From Planctomycetota bacterium (lineage in GTDB: Bacteria; Planctomycetota; Planctomycetia; Pirellulales; UBA1268): a DNA stretch of 64,000 nt. Position numbers and translations under genes: made by a program. This document shows, in pieces, positions 18,740-28,355 of the stretch. The notes under the pieces were generated by a model, which was not told the origin of the DNA, did not search any database, and saw only the letters and a program-made list of their open reading frames with translations. The stretch lies in the NCBI GenBank assembly GCA_016872555.1, contig VGZO01000001.1:147451-211450 (forward strand), read 5' to 3'. Numbering within the stretch: the stretch's first letter is position 1; each line of letters starts with the position of its first letter.

Positions 18740-21175
18740 TCAGTTCCGCGCCAGGAACTCCTGGCTGGCCCACAGGGCCTGGCACAGCGCCGCCCACCCC
18801 GCGCGCGGAGCGCGGTGATCGGCCACGAACGCCAGCGCCGCCTCGATCTCGGCGCTGTCGGGACGGCGGCCGAACGCCGCCAGGTAGGCCAGCTCGACGC
18901 GGGCCGCGTCGCCGGGGGCACGGGCCGTGAGGCGGTCGGCGGCGGTCGCCGCGGCCTCGAGGACGACGCGGTTGTTCATCAGGTAGAGCGACTGGGCCGG
19001 GACCGTGGTCTCCGAGCGCTGGCCGGTGACGCCCGTGCCGGCCGGGAGGTCGAACAGCGCCAGCGACTCCGGCGGCGTGCCACGGAGCATCGGCAGGTAG
19101 ACGGCGCGGACGGGGAGCACCTCGTCGGCGGGACGGCGGCGGAGGAACGCCGGCTGGAAAGCGGGCCCGTCCCCCTGCCGGGCCACCGTCGATCCGACCG
19201 GGCGCTCGAGCCGCAGCAGCCCGGCGGTGAACAGGATCCCGTCGCGGATCGCCTCGGCGTCGAGGCGCCGCGGCGTCATCCGCCAGCGCAGTGCGTTGTC
19301 GGGATCGACGGCGAACGCCTCCTCCGACGTGGCGGTGGACAGGGCATAGGCGTGCGTCGTCATCAGGCGTTTCACCAGGCGCTTCACCGACCACCCGTCG
19401 GCGACGAAGCCCGCGGCGAGGTGGTCGAGGAGCTCGGGATGCGACGGCGCCTCGCCAGCCCGGCCGAAGTTGTCGGGGGTGTTCACCAGCCCCCGGCCGA
19501 AGAGATGGAGCCAGACCCGGTTGACGATCACGCGCGGCGTGAGCGGGTTTGTGGCCGAGGCGATCCACTCGGCGAGCTCGAGCCGGCCGCTGCCGTCGAG
19601 GCGCCCGGGGGTCGGCCCCGCCCACGCCGGCAGCCCGCGCGGGACGACGACCCCGGGCTTCTCGACGTCGCCGCGGAGGAACAGCTCCGAGTCGCGCGGC
19701 TGCGGCCGGTCGAGGACGCAGGCGACGAATTGCCGTGGCGTACCGTCGGGCTGGAAGGACGCCAGCCGCGTCCGCACCAGCGTCAGTTGCGTGCGGTTGC
19801 GGATGATCGCGGGGTTTCCCGCCGCTCCCCGGTCGGCGGTGAGCGTGCGGAATTCCTCCTCGAGCCGCTCCACCTGCGCCTCGAGCTGGGCGCGCTGCCG
19901 CGGGTCGAGCGGCTCGACGCCGTCGGGTTGCCCGGCCGAGCGGGGGATTTCGACGATGTCGGCGGGATTGGCGTTTTGGACGAGGCGGATCGTGCCGTAG
20001 CGCGTGTCGGTGCTGCGGAAGATTCCCGCCAGGGCGTAGTAGTCGCGCTGCGTGACGGGGTCGTATTTGTGGTCGTGGCAGCGCGCGCAGGAGATCGTCA
20101 GCCCGAGGAACGCCTGGCCGACGGTGTCGATTTGCTCGTCGACAAGGTCCATCGTGAACCGCAGCCGGTTCCGTTCGACGTGCGACTTCGGCCCGAGGGC
20201 GAGGAACCCGGTCGCCGCCAGCAACTCGGCGCGGTCGCGGTCATCGGGGGCGACGAAGAAATCGCCGGCGATCTGCTCGCGGATGAACCGGTCGAACGGC
20301 ATGTCGGCGTCGAACGCCGCGATCACGTAGTCGCGGTAGCGCCAGGCATGGGGGTAGGTGAAATCGGTCTCCTTGCCGCTGCTCTCGCCGTAGCGGGCGA
20401 CGTCGAGCCAGTGGCGACCCCAGCGCTCGCCGTAGCGCGGGGAGGCGAGCAACCGGTCGATCGTGCTCTCGAGGCGCGCCCGCGACGGGTCGGCGAGGAA
20501 CGCCTCGACCTCGGCCGGCTCGGGGGGCAGACCGGTGAGGTCGAGGTGGACGCGCCGCAGCAGCGTTGCGGGAGTCGCGTCGGCGACCGGACGGAGCCCC
20601 CGCGCCTCGAGACGCTCGAGCACGAACCGGTCGACGTCGCTCCACGCCCAGTCGCCGTTGGCCACCGCCGGCACGGCCGCGCAGCGCACCGGTTGGAACG
20701 CCCAGTGCGTCGCCAGGGCCTCACGGGGATCGGCGCGGGGCACGTCGCCAGCCGGCATCGGCAGGCCGCGGCCGATCCACTCGGCCACCAGTGCGACGCT
20801 CGGCTCGGGCAGCGGTCCGCCATGGCCGCGCGGCGGCATGACGTCGGGGTCGGTCGAGCGGAGCACGGCGAGGAGCCGGCTCGCCTCGGGGTTTCGCGGA
20901 TCGACCACCACCCCGCCGTCGCCACCGGCCAGGAGGGCCTCGCGGTCGTCGACGCGGAGGCCGGAACGGATGTCGGCGGCTCCGGCCGAATGGCACTCGT
21001 GGCAGTGGGCCACCAGCAGCGGACGGATCTGCTTCTCGAAGAAGGCAATGTCGTCGGAGGAAAACGCCGGGTCGGTCGTCTCGCCAGCACACGCATGGGC
21101 GACGAAGATCGCAAGACCGGCGGCCACCGCCAGCCCTCGGGGCCACCGCGTTGTGGGCGACCGCCCTTGATCCAT
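18740..21175 (-). CDS. PSCyt1/DUF1549/DUF1553 (PSD1) planctomycete cytochrome-type protein (second copy)
   Basis: An 811-residue exported protein. The ATG at 21175 (MDQGRSPTTRWPRGLAVAAG) gives a signal peptide ending near HACAGET. The PSCyt1 domain has one haem motif, CHECH; the DUF1549 part contains LTGLPPEPAEVEAFLADPS, RWGRHWLDVARYGESSGKE and ISCARCHDHKYDPVTQRDYY with a second CxxCH. A predicted coiled segment follows (RAQLEAQVERLEEEFRTL). The DUF1553 part has PRVIVNRVWLHLFGRGLVNT, FGRAGEAPSHPELLDHLA and the C-terminal ALWASQEFLARN. It lacks the long central insert of the first copy. It forms a two-gene unit with the downstream DUF1501 gene. Confidence 0.93.
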   Translation of the reverse strand: MDQGRSPTTRWPRGLAVAAGLAIFVAHACAGETTDPAFSSDDIAFFEKQIRPLLVAHCHECHSAGAADIRSGLRVDDREALLAGGDGGVVVDPRNPEASRLLAVLRSTDPDVMPPRGHGGPLPEPSVALVAEWIGRGLPMPAGDVPRADPREALATHWAFQPVRCAAVPAVANGDWAWSDVDRFVLERLEARGLRPVADATPATLLRRVHLDLTGLPPEPAEVEAFLADPSRARLESTIDRLLASPRYGERWGRHWLDVARYGESSGKETDFTYPHAWRYRDYVIAAFDADMPFDRFIREQIAGDFFVAPDDRDRAELLAATGFLALGPKSHVERNRLRFTMDLVDEQIDTVGQAFLGLTISCARCHDHKYDPVTQRDYYALAGIFRSTDTRYGTIRLVQNANPADIVEIPRSAGQPDGVEPLDPRQRAQLEAQVERLEEEFRTLTADRGAAGNPAIIRNRTQLTLVRTRLASFQPDGTPRQFVACVLDRPQPRDSELFLRGDVEKPGVVVPRGLPAWAGPTPGRLDGSGRLELAEWIASATNPLTPRVIVNRVWLHLFGRGLVNTPDNFGRAGEAPSHPELLDHLAAGFVADGWSVKRLVKRLMTTHAYALSTATSEEAFAVDPDNALRWRMTPRRLDAEAIRDGILFTAGLLRLERPVGSTVARQGDGPAFQPAFLRRRPADEVLPVRAVYLPMLRGTPPESLALFDLPAGTGVTGQRSETTVPAQSLYLMNNRVVLEAAATAADRLTARAPGDAARVELAYLAAFGRRPDSAEIEAALAFVADHRAPRAGWAALCQALWASQEFLARN

Positions 21176-21365
21176 CGCGCGCTGCACGGCATCCCCCTCC
21201 GATGGCTCCGGCCAGCGCCGCCCCGCGGTCAGCCGCCAGCACCCGCTGATGATACCGGCGCTGGACCGGCAGGCTCCCGGGCCGAGGTGGCTCGGCCCCC
21301 CCTGTTGAACGACCGGTGGCGGGCACGGTTTCGCCGGCCTGGCTCGGAGCGGTGAATCGGGCCGG

Positions 21366-21638
21366 TCAGCGGACCGGCGACCACCACCGCGAACGGCGGA
21401 CCTCGGGAACCGGCTCGATGAAGTCGCGGGGCCGGCTGCCATCCATCAGCGGCATCCGGAACGAATACGGCCCGATGTCGTTCTGCAGATAGGGATCGAA
21501 CCGGACCGCCTTCCGCTGCTGGTTGCGGACCGGACCGGGATCGAGCCACTTCGGCCGGCCGAGCGACGCGCACCCCCCTGCCCCGACGAGGCCGAGGCAG
21601 ACAAGCGCCAGCGGAAGACGGCAGCGCGACACGGTCAT
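21366..21638 (-). CDS. Small predicted lipoprotein (90 aa)
   Basis: A 90-residue exported protein. Its signal peptide MTVSRCRLPLALVCLGLVG ends in a lipobox-like LVGAGGC, so Cys23 is the likely lipidated residue. The mature part is short and Pro/Arg-rich: RPKWLDPGPVRNQQRKAVRF, DPYLQNDIGPYSF and a C-terminal RSRWWSPVR. Such small lipoproteins with a DPY-NDIGP core are typical planctomycete envelope proteins of unknown role. The ATG at 21638 was chosen for the signal peptide; the open frame extends further upstream only as antisense to tpx. Confidence 0.75.
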   Translation of the reverse strand: MTVSRCRLPLALVCLGLVGAGGCASLGRPKWLDPGPVRNQQRKAVRFDPYLQNDIGPYSFRMPLMDGSRPRDFIEPVPEVRRSRWWSPVR

Positions 21639-21790
21639 GGCGGGGATCCCGGGGAACGAGGGTCGGGACTGTAGTCCCCGCGCCCGGTCGCCTGAAGCCC
21701 GATTCTCCCGCTCCTCCGGCAAGCTGCGGGGAGTGGGCAGGGGCACGGCGCCGCCCGCCGCGCGACCACCGCCTCCGGCCGGCGGAGCGG

Positions 21791-21964
21791 TCAGGACGCG
21801 GCAAACCCCTCGAGGATCCGGCCGATGCTGAAGCAGCAGACCGCGGCGACGAGCATCACCAGCATCTGCCCGAGGCTGATGCGGTGGTTGAGCTCGAGGA
21901 TGATCGCGATCATCGGCAGCCCCAGCCCGAACAACTGCCCCGCCTTGCTGATCGCCCGGATCAC
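21791..21964 (-). CDS. Small membrane protein (57 aa), GTG start
   Basis: A 57-residue protein with two hydrophobic segments (AGQLFGLGLPMIAIILEL and GQMLVMLVAAVCCFSIGRIL) separated by a short polar turn (NHRISL). The GTG at 21964 was chosen over an upstream ATG because the sequence GGGAGGA lies 7 nt before it, an excellent Shine-Dalgarno match. The arrangement matches small inner-membrane hypothetical proteins found in many planctomycetes. It is upstream of the lipoprotein gene on the same strand with a 150-bp gap. Function unknown. Confidence 0.72.
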   Translation of the reverse strand: MIRAISKAGQLFGLGLPMIAIILELNHRISLGQMLVMLVAAVCCFSIGRILEGFAAS

Positions 21965-22122
21965 GTCGCATCCTCCCGCGAAGGCCCCCACTGTAGCAGC
22001 CTCCCGGAGCGGTCTGTCGTCCACCCTCCCCCGGGGACGAGACAACCGCCGTCGCCGCGGTGGCCTGCAGCGGGCAGCGGGGTTTCCGAACCGCCGCGGT
22101 CAGGCCCCGGGCGCGGCCGCGC

Positions 22123-22150
22123 TTGCCCAACGGCCGCAGCCGGCCATACT
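22123..22150 (+). promoter_or_regulatory. Sigma-70-like promoter of tpx
   Basis: TTGCCC at 22123-22128 and CATACT at 22145-22150 are separated by 16 bp. The predicted start point is about 30 nt before the ATG, and CCGGAGA provides a Shine-Dalgarno sequence in that leader. The -35 hexamer is the same as that before sod. Confidence 0.5.
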
Positions 22151-22187
22151 GCCGCGGTCGAAAACCATCACTCCCGGAGACACTCGC

Positions 22188-22709
22188 ATGGGGCGGCACG
22201 GTGCGGTCACGTTCAAAGGCAATCCCCTGACACTCGTCGGCGACGAATTGGCCGTCGGGAGTCCCGCCCCCGATTTCTCGCTGGCCAGCTACGGCCCGGC
22301 CGGGATGCAGCAGGTCCGCAAGGCCGACCTCCTCGGCAAGCCCTCGATCATCTCGGTCGTTCCGTCGCTCGACACGCCGGTCTGCCAGACGCAAACCAAG
22401 TCGTTCAACCAGCGCCTCGGCTCCCACGGCGACAGGATCAACGCCCTGACCGTGAGCCTCGACCTGCCGTTCGCGATGAACCGCTTCTGCGGCGCCGAGA
22501 ACATCACCGCCCTGAAGACCGGCAGCGACTACATGGACCGCTCGTTCGGGACCCGCTACGGCGTCCTCATCGACGAGCTCAAGATCCTCGCCCGGGCCGT
22601 GTTCGTGCTCGACGCCCAGGGCGTCGTCCGCTACGCGCAGGTCGTCAAGGAAGTGGCGTCGGAGCCCGATTACGACGCGGCCTTGGCGGCGCTCCACAAG
22701 CTGCTCTGA
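22188..22709 (+). CDS. tpx: Thiol peroxidase (Tpx, atypical 2-Cys peroxiredoxin)
   Basis: Tpx reduces hydrogen peroxide and alkyl hydroperoxides using thioredoxin. The 173-residue product begins MGRHGAVTFKGNPLTLVGDE, the Tpx N-terminus. The peroxidatic Cys66 lies in VPSLDTPVCQTQTKSFN and the resolving Cys101 in MNRFCGAEN, at the spacing typical of Tpx rather than BCP or AhpC. The C-terminal helix is EPDYDAALAALHKLL. The ATG at 22188 has a GGAGA Shine-Dalgarno sequence. The gene stands alone with its own promoter and converges with alaS. Confidence 0.96.
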   Translation: MGRHGAVTFKGNPLTLVGDELAVGSPAPDFSLASYGPAGMQQVRKADLLGKPSIISVVPSLDTPVCQTQTKSFNQRLGSHGDRINALTVSLDLPFAMNRFCGAENITALKTGSDYMDRSFGTRYGVLIDELKILARAVFVLDAQGVVRYAQVVKEVASEPDYDAALAALHKLL

Positions 22710-22739
22710 GCCCGCCCGTTTCCACGACGACAGTGGCGC

Positions 22740-25346
22740 TCAGGCGTCGAGCATCTTGGCGATCGTCTCCCGCGCGGCGGCCAGTGCCTCGGGGAGACGA
22801 TCGCCGAGCTTACCGCCGGCCTGCGCGAGGTCGGCGCGGCCGCCCCCCTTGCCGCCGACGAGCGCCGCGGGGTCGCGGATCCACGTCCCCGCCGACAGGC
22901 CGCGGGCCTCGAGCTCGCGGCTGATCCCGGCGACGAGCGTGACCTTGTCGTCGGCCCGCGACCCGAGCAGCACGGCGATCGGGCTCGCCTTGCGCCGCAG
23001 CAGGTCGATGCACTCGCGCATCGCCGCCGCGTCGGCCCCCCGGGCATCGGCGACGACGACCTTCGTGCCGCCATGGTCGGTGGCGCCGGCGAGCAGCTGG
23101 TCGACCGACAGGTTCGCGGCCGGGGTCGCCCCCTTGCGGCGCGCTTCCTTCAGCTCCTTGGCCATCGTCGCCAGGCGCGTCGCCAGCTCCCCCGCCGGCA
23201 CCTTGAGCGCCGCGGCGGCGTCGTGCAGCGAGCGCTCGGCGTCGCGGAACCGGCCGAGGGCCCGTTGCCCGGTGACGGCGCTGATCCGCCGCGTACCGGC
23301 CGACACGCTCTCCTCGGCCACGATCCGCACCAGGCCGATCTGGCCGGTGCTCGACACGTGCGTCCCGCCGCACAGCTCCCGGCTCACCCCTTCCATCGAC
23401 ACCATCCGGACGACGTCGGGGTATTTCTCGCCGAACAGCATCATCGCCCCGGCGTGCCGCGCCTCGGCGAGCGGGATCAGCCTCGCCGACACCGGCACCG
23501 CCGCGAGGACGTTGTCGTTGACCATCGTCTCGATCGCCTCGAGCGTTGCCGCGTCGATCGAGCCGCCGTGGGAGAAGTCGAAGCGGAGCAGGTCGGCATC
23601 GACCTTCGAGCCCTGCTGCACGGCATGCGGGCCGAGGTGGTGCTGGAGCGCGGCATGGATGAGGTGGGTGGCCGAATGGGCACGGCGCAGGGCCGCTCGC
23701 CGGGCACTGTCGACGCGGGCATCGACGGTTTGGCCGAGGTCGAGCCGTCCGGCGGCGAGGCTGCCCACGTGGAGCACGAAGCCCCCTTCGCGGAGCGTGT
23801 CGTGGACCTCGAACGCCCCCCCCGGCCACTCGAGCCGGCCGGTGTCGCCGACCTGGCCTCCCGACTCGCCGTAGAACGGCGTCCGGTCGAGGACCACGGT
23901 CACCCGCGCGCCGCCGCCGTCGGAGAGCGAGTCACAGAGCCGGTCCTGGGCGATGATCCCGATCACCTTCCCTTCGGCCCGCTCCGTCTCGTAGCCGAGA
24001 AACTCCGTCCCGTGCATCGCCTTCTTGAGCGAGTCGAGCGGCCCCGAGGTGAACACCTCGACGCGCACGCCGGCCCCCGAGCGCTGGCCGTGCCCCTCCA
24101 TCGCCTCGCGGAACCCGCTCCAGTCGAAGGCGCAGTTGCGCTCCGCGGCGAGCGTCTCGAGCAGCTCCGGTGGAAAGCCGTAGGTGGTGTAGAGCTCGGC
24201 AGCGTCCGACCCCTTCACCAGCGCCGACCCCGACCGCTCGATCGCCGCGAACAGCTTGTCGATCCGCTGCAGGCCGCCGTCGATCGTCGCCAGGAACGAC
24301 TCCTCCTCGCGCTTGATCACCCCCGCCACGCGCTCGACCGTGTCCGAGAGGTCCGGGTAGGGGCGGCGCATCAGCGAGGCCACCGTGCCGGGCAGCGTGT
24401 GGAGGAACGGCTCCTTCATCCCCATCTGCCGGCCGTCGAGGACCGCCCGGCGGAGGAGCCGCTTGACGACGTATTTCTCCTCGTTGTTCCCCGGGAGCAC
24501 GTTCTCATGGATCGCGAACGTGCAGGCGCGGACGTGATCGGCGATCCGCCGCATCCGCCGGCCGTCGTCGTCGCCCGCCACGTACGGCCGGTGGCAGGTC
24601 TCGGCGACCGCCTCGACCAGCGGCCGGAGGATGTCGATGTGGAAGTTGCTGTCGACCCCCTGGAGCATCGCCGCGGTCCGCTCGAGGCCCATCCCGGTGT
24701 CGATGTTGCGGCTGGGAAGGGGGCGGAGGTTGTCGGGGGGCGCTCCGACCCGGTTGAACTGCGTGAACACGAGATTCCAGATCTCGACGTCGCTGCCGTC
24801 GGGCATCCGGTAGAAGATCTCGCTGCACGGCCCGCAGACGCCGTCGGGCCCCTGGGTGGGCGCCCCGGCGGGCCAGAAATTGTCGTCTTCCCCCATCCGC
24901 GTGATCTTCGTCGCCGGCAGGCCGATCTCGTGGGACCAGATCCGGTAGGCCTCGTCGTCGTCCTGGTAGACCGTGACCGAGAGCTGCTCCGGCGCGATCG
25001 AGAGCCAGTTGCGCGCCGTCACGAACTCCCACGCCCAGTGGATCGCCTCGCGCTTGAAGTAGTCGCCGAAGCTGAAGTTGCCGAGCATCTCGAAGAAGGT
25101 GTGGTGCCGCGGCGTCCGGCCGACGGTGTCGATGTCACCCGTCCGGAGGCACTTCTGGCAGGTCGTCGCGCGGGTGAAGTCGAGCTTGCACTTGCCGAGG
25201 AAATGGTCCTTGAATTGGTTCATCCCCGCCGGCGTGAACAGCACCGAGGGATCCCAGCGCGGCACGAGCACGTCGCTCGGCCGGCGCACGCACCCCTTCG
25301 ACTCGAAAAACGCCAGATAGGCTTCGCGCAGTTCATCGGCCTTCAT
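22740..25346 (-). CDS. alaS: Alanyl-tRNA synthetase
   Basis: AlaRS charges tRNA-Ala and edits mischarged Ser and Gly. The 868-residue length is normal. Parts in order: class II catalytic core from residue 1 (LREAYLAFFESKGC, SVLFTPAGMNQFKDHFLGK, TPRHHTFFEMLGNFSFGDYF, GPDGVCGPCSEIFY, NTGMGLER-like DTGMGLERTA); a tRNA-recognition helical domain; the editing domain with zinc-binding HSATH and CGGTH motifs; and a C-terminal C-Ala domain ending AAARETIAKMLDA. It lies between tpx (convergent) and recA (same strand, upstream). Confidence 0.98.
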   Translation of the reverse strand: MKADELREAYLAFFESKGCVRRPSDVLVPRWDPSVLFTPAGMNQFKDHFLGKCKLDFTRATTCQKCLRTGDIDTVGRTPRHHTFFEMLGNFSFGDYFKREAIHWAWEFVTARNWLSIAPEQLSVTVYQDDDEAYRIWSHEIGLPATKITRMGEDDNFWPAGAPTQGPDGVCGPCSEIFYRMPDGSDVEIWNLVFTQFNRVGAPPDNLRPLPSRNIDTGMGLERTAAMLQGVDSNFHIDILRPLVEAVAETCHRPYVAGDDDGRRMRRIADHVRACTFAIHENVLPGNNEEKYVVKRLLRRAVLDGRQMGMKEPFLHTLPGTVASLMRRPYPDLSDTVERVAGVIKREEESFLATIDGGLQRIDKLFAAIERSGSALVKGSDAAELYTTYGFPPELLETLAAERNCAFDWSGFREAMEGHGQRSGAGVRVEVFTSGPLDSLKKAMHGTEFLGYETERAEGKVIGIIAQDRLCDSLSDGGGARVTVVLDRTPFYGESGGQVGDTGRLEWPGGAFEVHDTLREGGFVLHVGSLAAGRLDLGQTVDARVDSARRAALRRAHSATHLIHAALQHHLGPHAVQQGSKVDADLLRFDFSHGGSIDAATLEAIETMVNDNVLAAVPVSARLIPLAEARHAGAMMLFGEKYPDVVRMVSMEGVSRELCGGTHVSSTGQIGLVRIVAEESVSAGTRRISAVTGQRALGRFRDAERSLHDAAAALKVPAGELATRLATMAKELKEARRKGATPAANLSVDQLLAGATDHGGTKVVVADARGADAAAMRECIDLLRRKASPIAVLLGSRADDKVTLVAGISRELEARGLSAGTWIRDPAALVGGKGGGRADLAQAGGKLGDRLPEALAAARETIAKMLDA

Positions 25347-25402
25347 GTCGCGATCGGCTCCCGAAAGACTCGCCGCGGCGGGGATCCGCCCGCGGCGGCG
25401 AC

Positions 25403-25408
25403 ACTATA
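25403..25408 (-). promoter_or_regulatory. Probable -10 element of alaS
   Basis: On the minus strand the sequence GTGTATAGTG contains TATAGT (5 of 6 to consensus), preceded by a TG, about 55 nt before the alaS ATG. No good -35 hexamer sits 16-18 bp upstream, so this may be an extended -10 promoter. Confidence 0.4.
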
Positions 25409-25459
25409 CACGGCTCCCCCGGATGGGCTCATGCCCCGCCGAGCAGCCCCCTGAAAAGC

Positions 25460-25504
25460 CACCGCCCACACGCGGCTGCTTGGGTCAGCCACGCGTGGGC
25501 GGTG
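25460..25504 (-). terminator. Hairpin terminator downstream of recA
   Basis: CACCGCCCAC at 25460-25469 pairs perfectly with GTGGGCGGTG at 25495-25504, and GCTG/CAGC extends the stem inside. On the minus strand the stem is followed by GCTTTTCAG, a short U-run. It lies just after the recA stop and before the alaS promoter, so it separates the two transcripts. Confidence 0.65.
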
Positions 25505-25546
25505 AACAGAAGGAATCGTCGGGCTGGCGGCGCGGCGCCGGCGGCG

Positions 25547-26650
<1,104 letters not shown>

Positions 26651-26772
26651 CCGTCCGTTGACTCCCGCGGTCGCGATTCCCGACACCATGGCAACTGCCT
26701 CCACCGTTTCCCGGCTCGTCGTCGGGGTGGCTGCACTGCCACCATGAATCGAGCGATTCGCCCCGGAACCGT

Positions 26773-26816
26773 ATACTGAATACCTGTATAGTATCGGGGT
26801 TCTGCGGGAAAGGCAA
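26773..26816 (-). promoter_or_regulatory. recA promoter with overlapping dyad (candidate SOS operator)
   Basis: Reading the minus strand, TTGCCT (26816-26811) is followed after 17 bp by TACTAT (26793-26788), a good sigma-70-type promoter. A 22-bp dyad at 26773-26794, with arms ATACT and AGTAT around a 12-bp core, covers the -10 element. It is the only AT-rich patch in the neighbourhood. A LexA-type repressor site at this place would fit the usual control of recA, but no lexA gene is visible in the window, so the operator role is inference. Confidence 0.55.
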
Positions 26817-26879
26817 GAGGAAATCGGTCGGTTTTGCCGACACCGCCGCCGGCTTACGGTCGCTGGGCGGAGCGCAGTG

Positions 26880-27086
26880 CCGGGGCAGCGGTATTTGGCC
26901 ATGGGTTCGGGGCTGCCCACGCCCCGTCGCCGGACGCTCGCGTCGGCCTTCCGGGCCTCCCGCTCGCTCGGATGTCGACTTCGCTTCGCCATCCATGGCT
27001 GCGCTCGTCGACATACGCCGGCTCTCGGGGCATGGGCAGCCCCTCCACGCCAGTGGCGAGCAATTCCAAGGCGGCGTCTGCCCCGG
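26880..27086. repeat. Nested inverted repeats between recA and the sugar kinase
   Basis: Three sets of arms are nested. CCGGGGCAG (26880-26888) pairs with CTGCCCCGG (27078-27086). GGGGCTGCCCACGCCCC (26909-26925) pairs with GGGGCATGGGCAGCCCC (27027-27043), with one mismatch. Inside them, ATGTCGAC pairs with GTCGACAT. The whole could fold into one long cruciform or RNA, or mark a non-autonomous mobile element. No target duplication was recognised. Confidence 0.55.
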
Positions 27087-27174
27087 TGCTGCCGCCGGCG
27101 GCGGCGGCCACGGTCGCCCGGAGGTGCGACCGCCGCGGGCGAGGGAACCCTTGGCGTTCCCTCCGCTCGCGTAA

Positions 27175-27205
27175 GCCCGCCGGGGCCATGGATGGCCCGG
27201 CGGGC
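27175..27205 (-). terminator. Hairpin downstream of the PfkB-type kinase gene
   Basis: GCCCGCCGGGGCCAT (27175-27189) and ATGGCCCGGCGGGC (27192-27205) form a 14-bp stem with one bulged G and a 2-nt loop, 7 nt after the stop codon of the kinase. There is no strong U-run after it, so it may act as a mRNA 3'-end stabiliser rather than an intrinsic terminator. Confidence 0.55.
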
Positions 27206-27212
27206 GCTATCT

Positions 27213-28115
<903 letters not shown>

Positions 28116-28355
28116 GACGGTGCAAACTCCCTGCGGTGACGGCCGGCGACGTTCGTGATCGCCGGCGAACGGCCCCGGCGTGGGGGCGTCGGACACGGGG
28201 ATGGTATCGGTGGTGGCGCGGCCCCGTCCACTGCCGCGTCCCCCTGTCGGCCGTCGGCGTGACTGGTATCCTTCGTCGCGGGGGTGAGGAGGTCCTGTTC
28301 GTCCGGCCGGTGCCGGAGCGATGTCCGGATCGTGCCGTTCCGGGGAGACCAACCG

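Larger units (their letters stand above)
26651..27212. other. Intergenic region between recA and the sugar kinase
   Basis: This 562-bp gap holds no convincing gene. It contains, from left to right, the recA leader and promoter (to about 26816), a GC-rich block with nested inverted repeats (26880-27086), a small hairpin with arms GAGGGAAC (27141-27148) and GTTCCCTC (27156-27163), and the kinase terminator hairpin (27175-27205). Open frames across it exist on both strands but have no start signal, no recognisable product and run through the palindromes. Confidence 0.6.

Noticed and set aside
26854..27212. Minus-strand frame running into the sugar kinase region, considered as an upstream gene between recA and the kinase
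   Set aside because: It has no ribosome-binding site, runs through palindromes and the kinase terminator, and its product is low-complexity.
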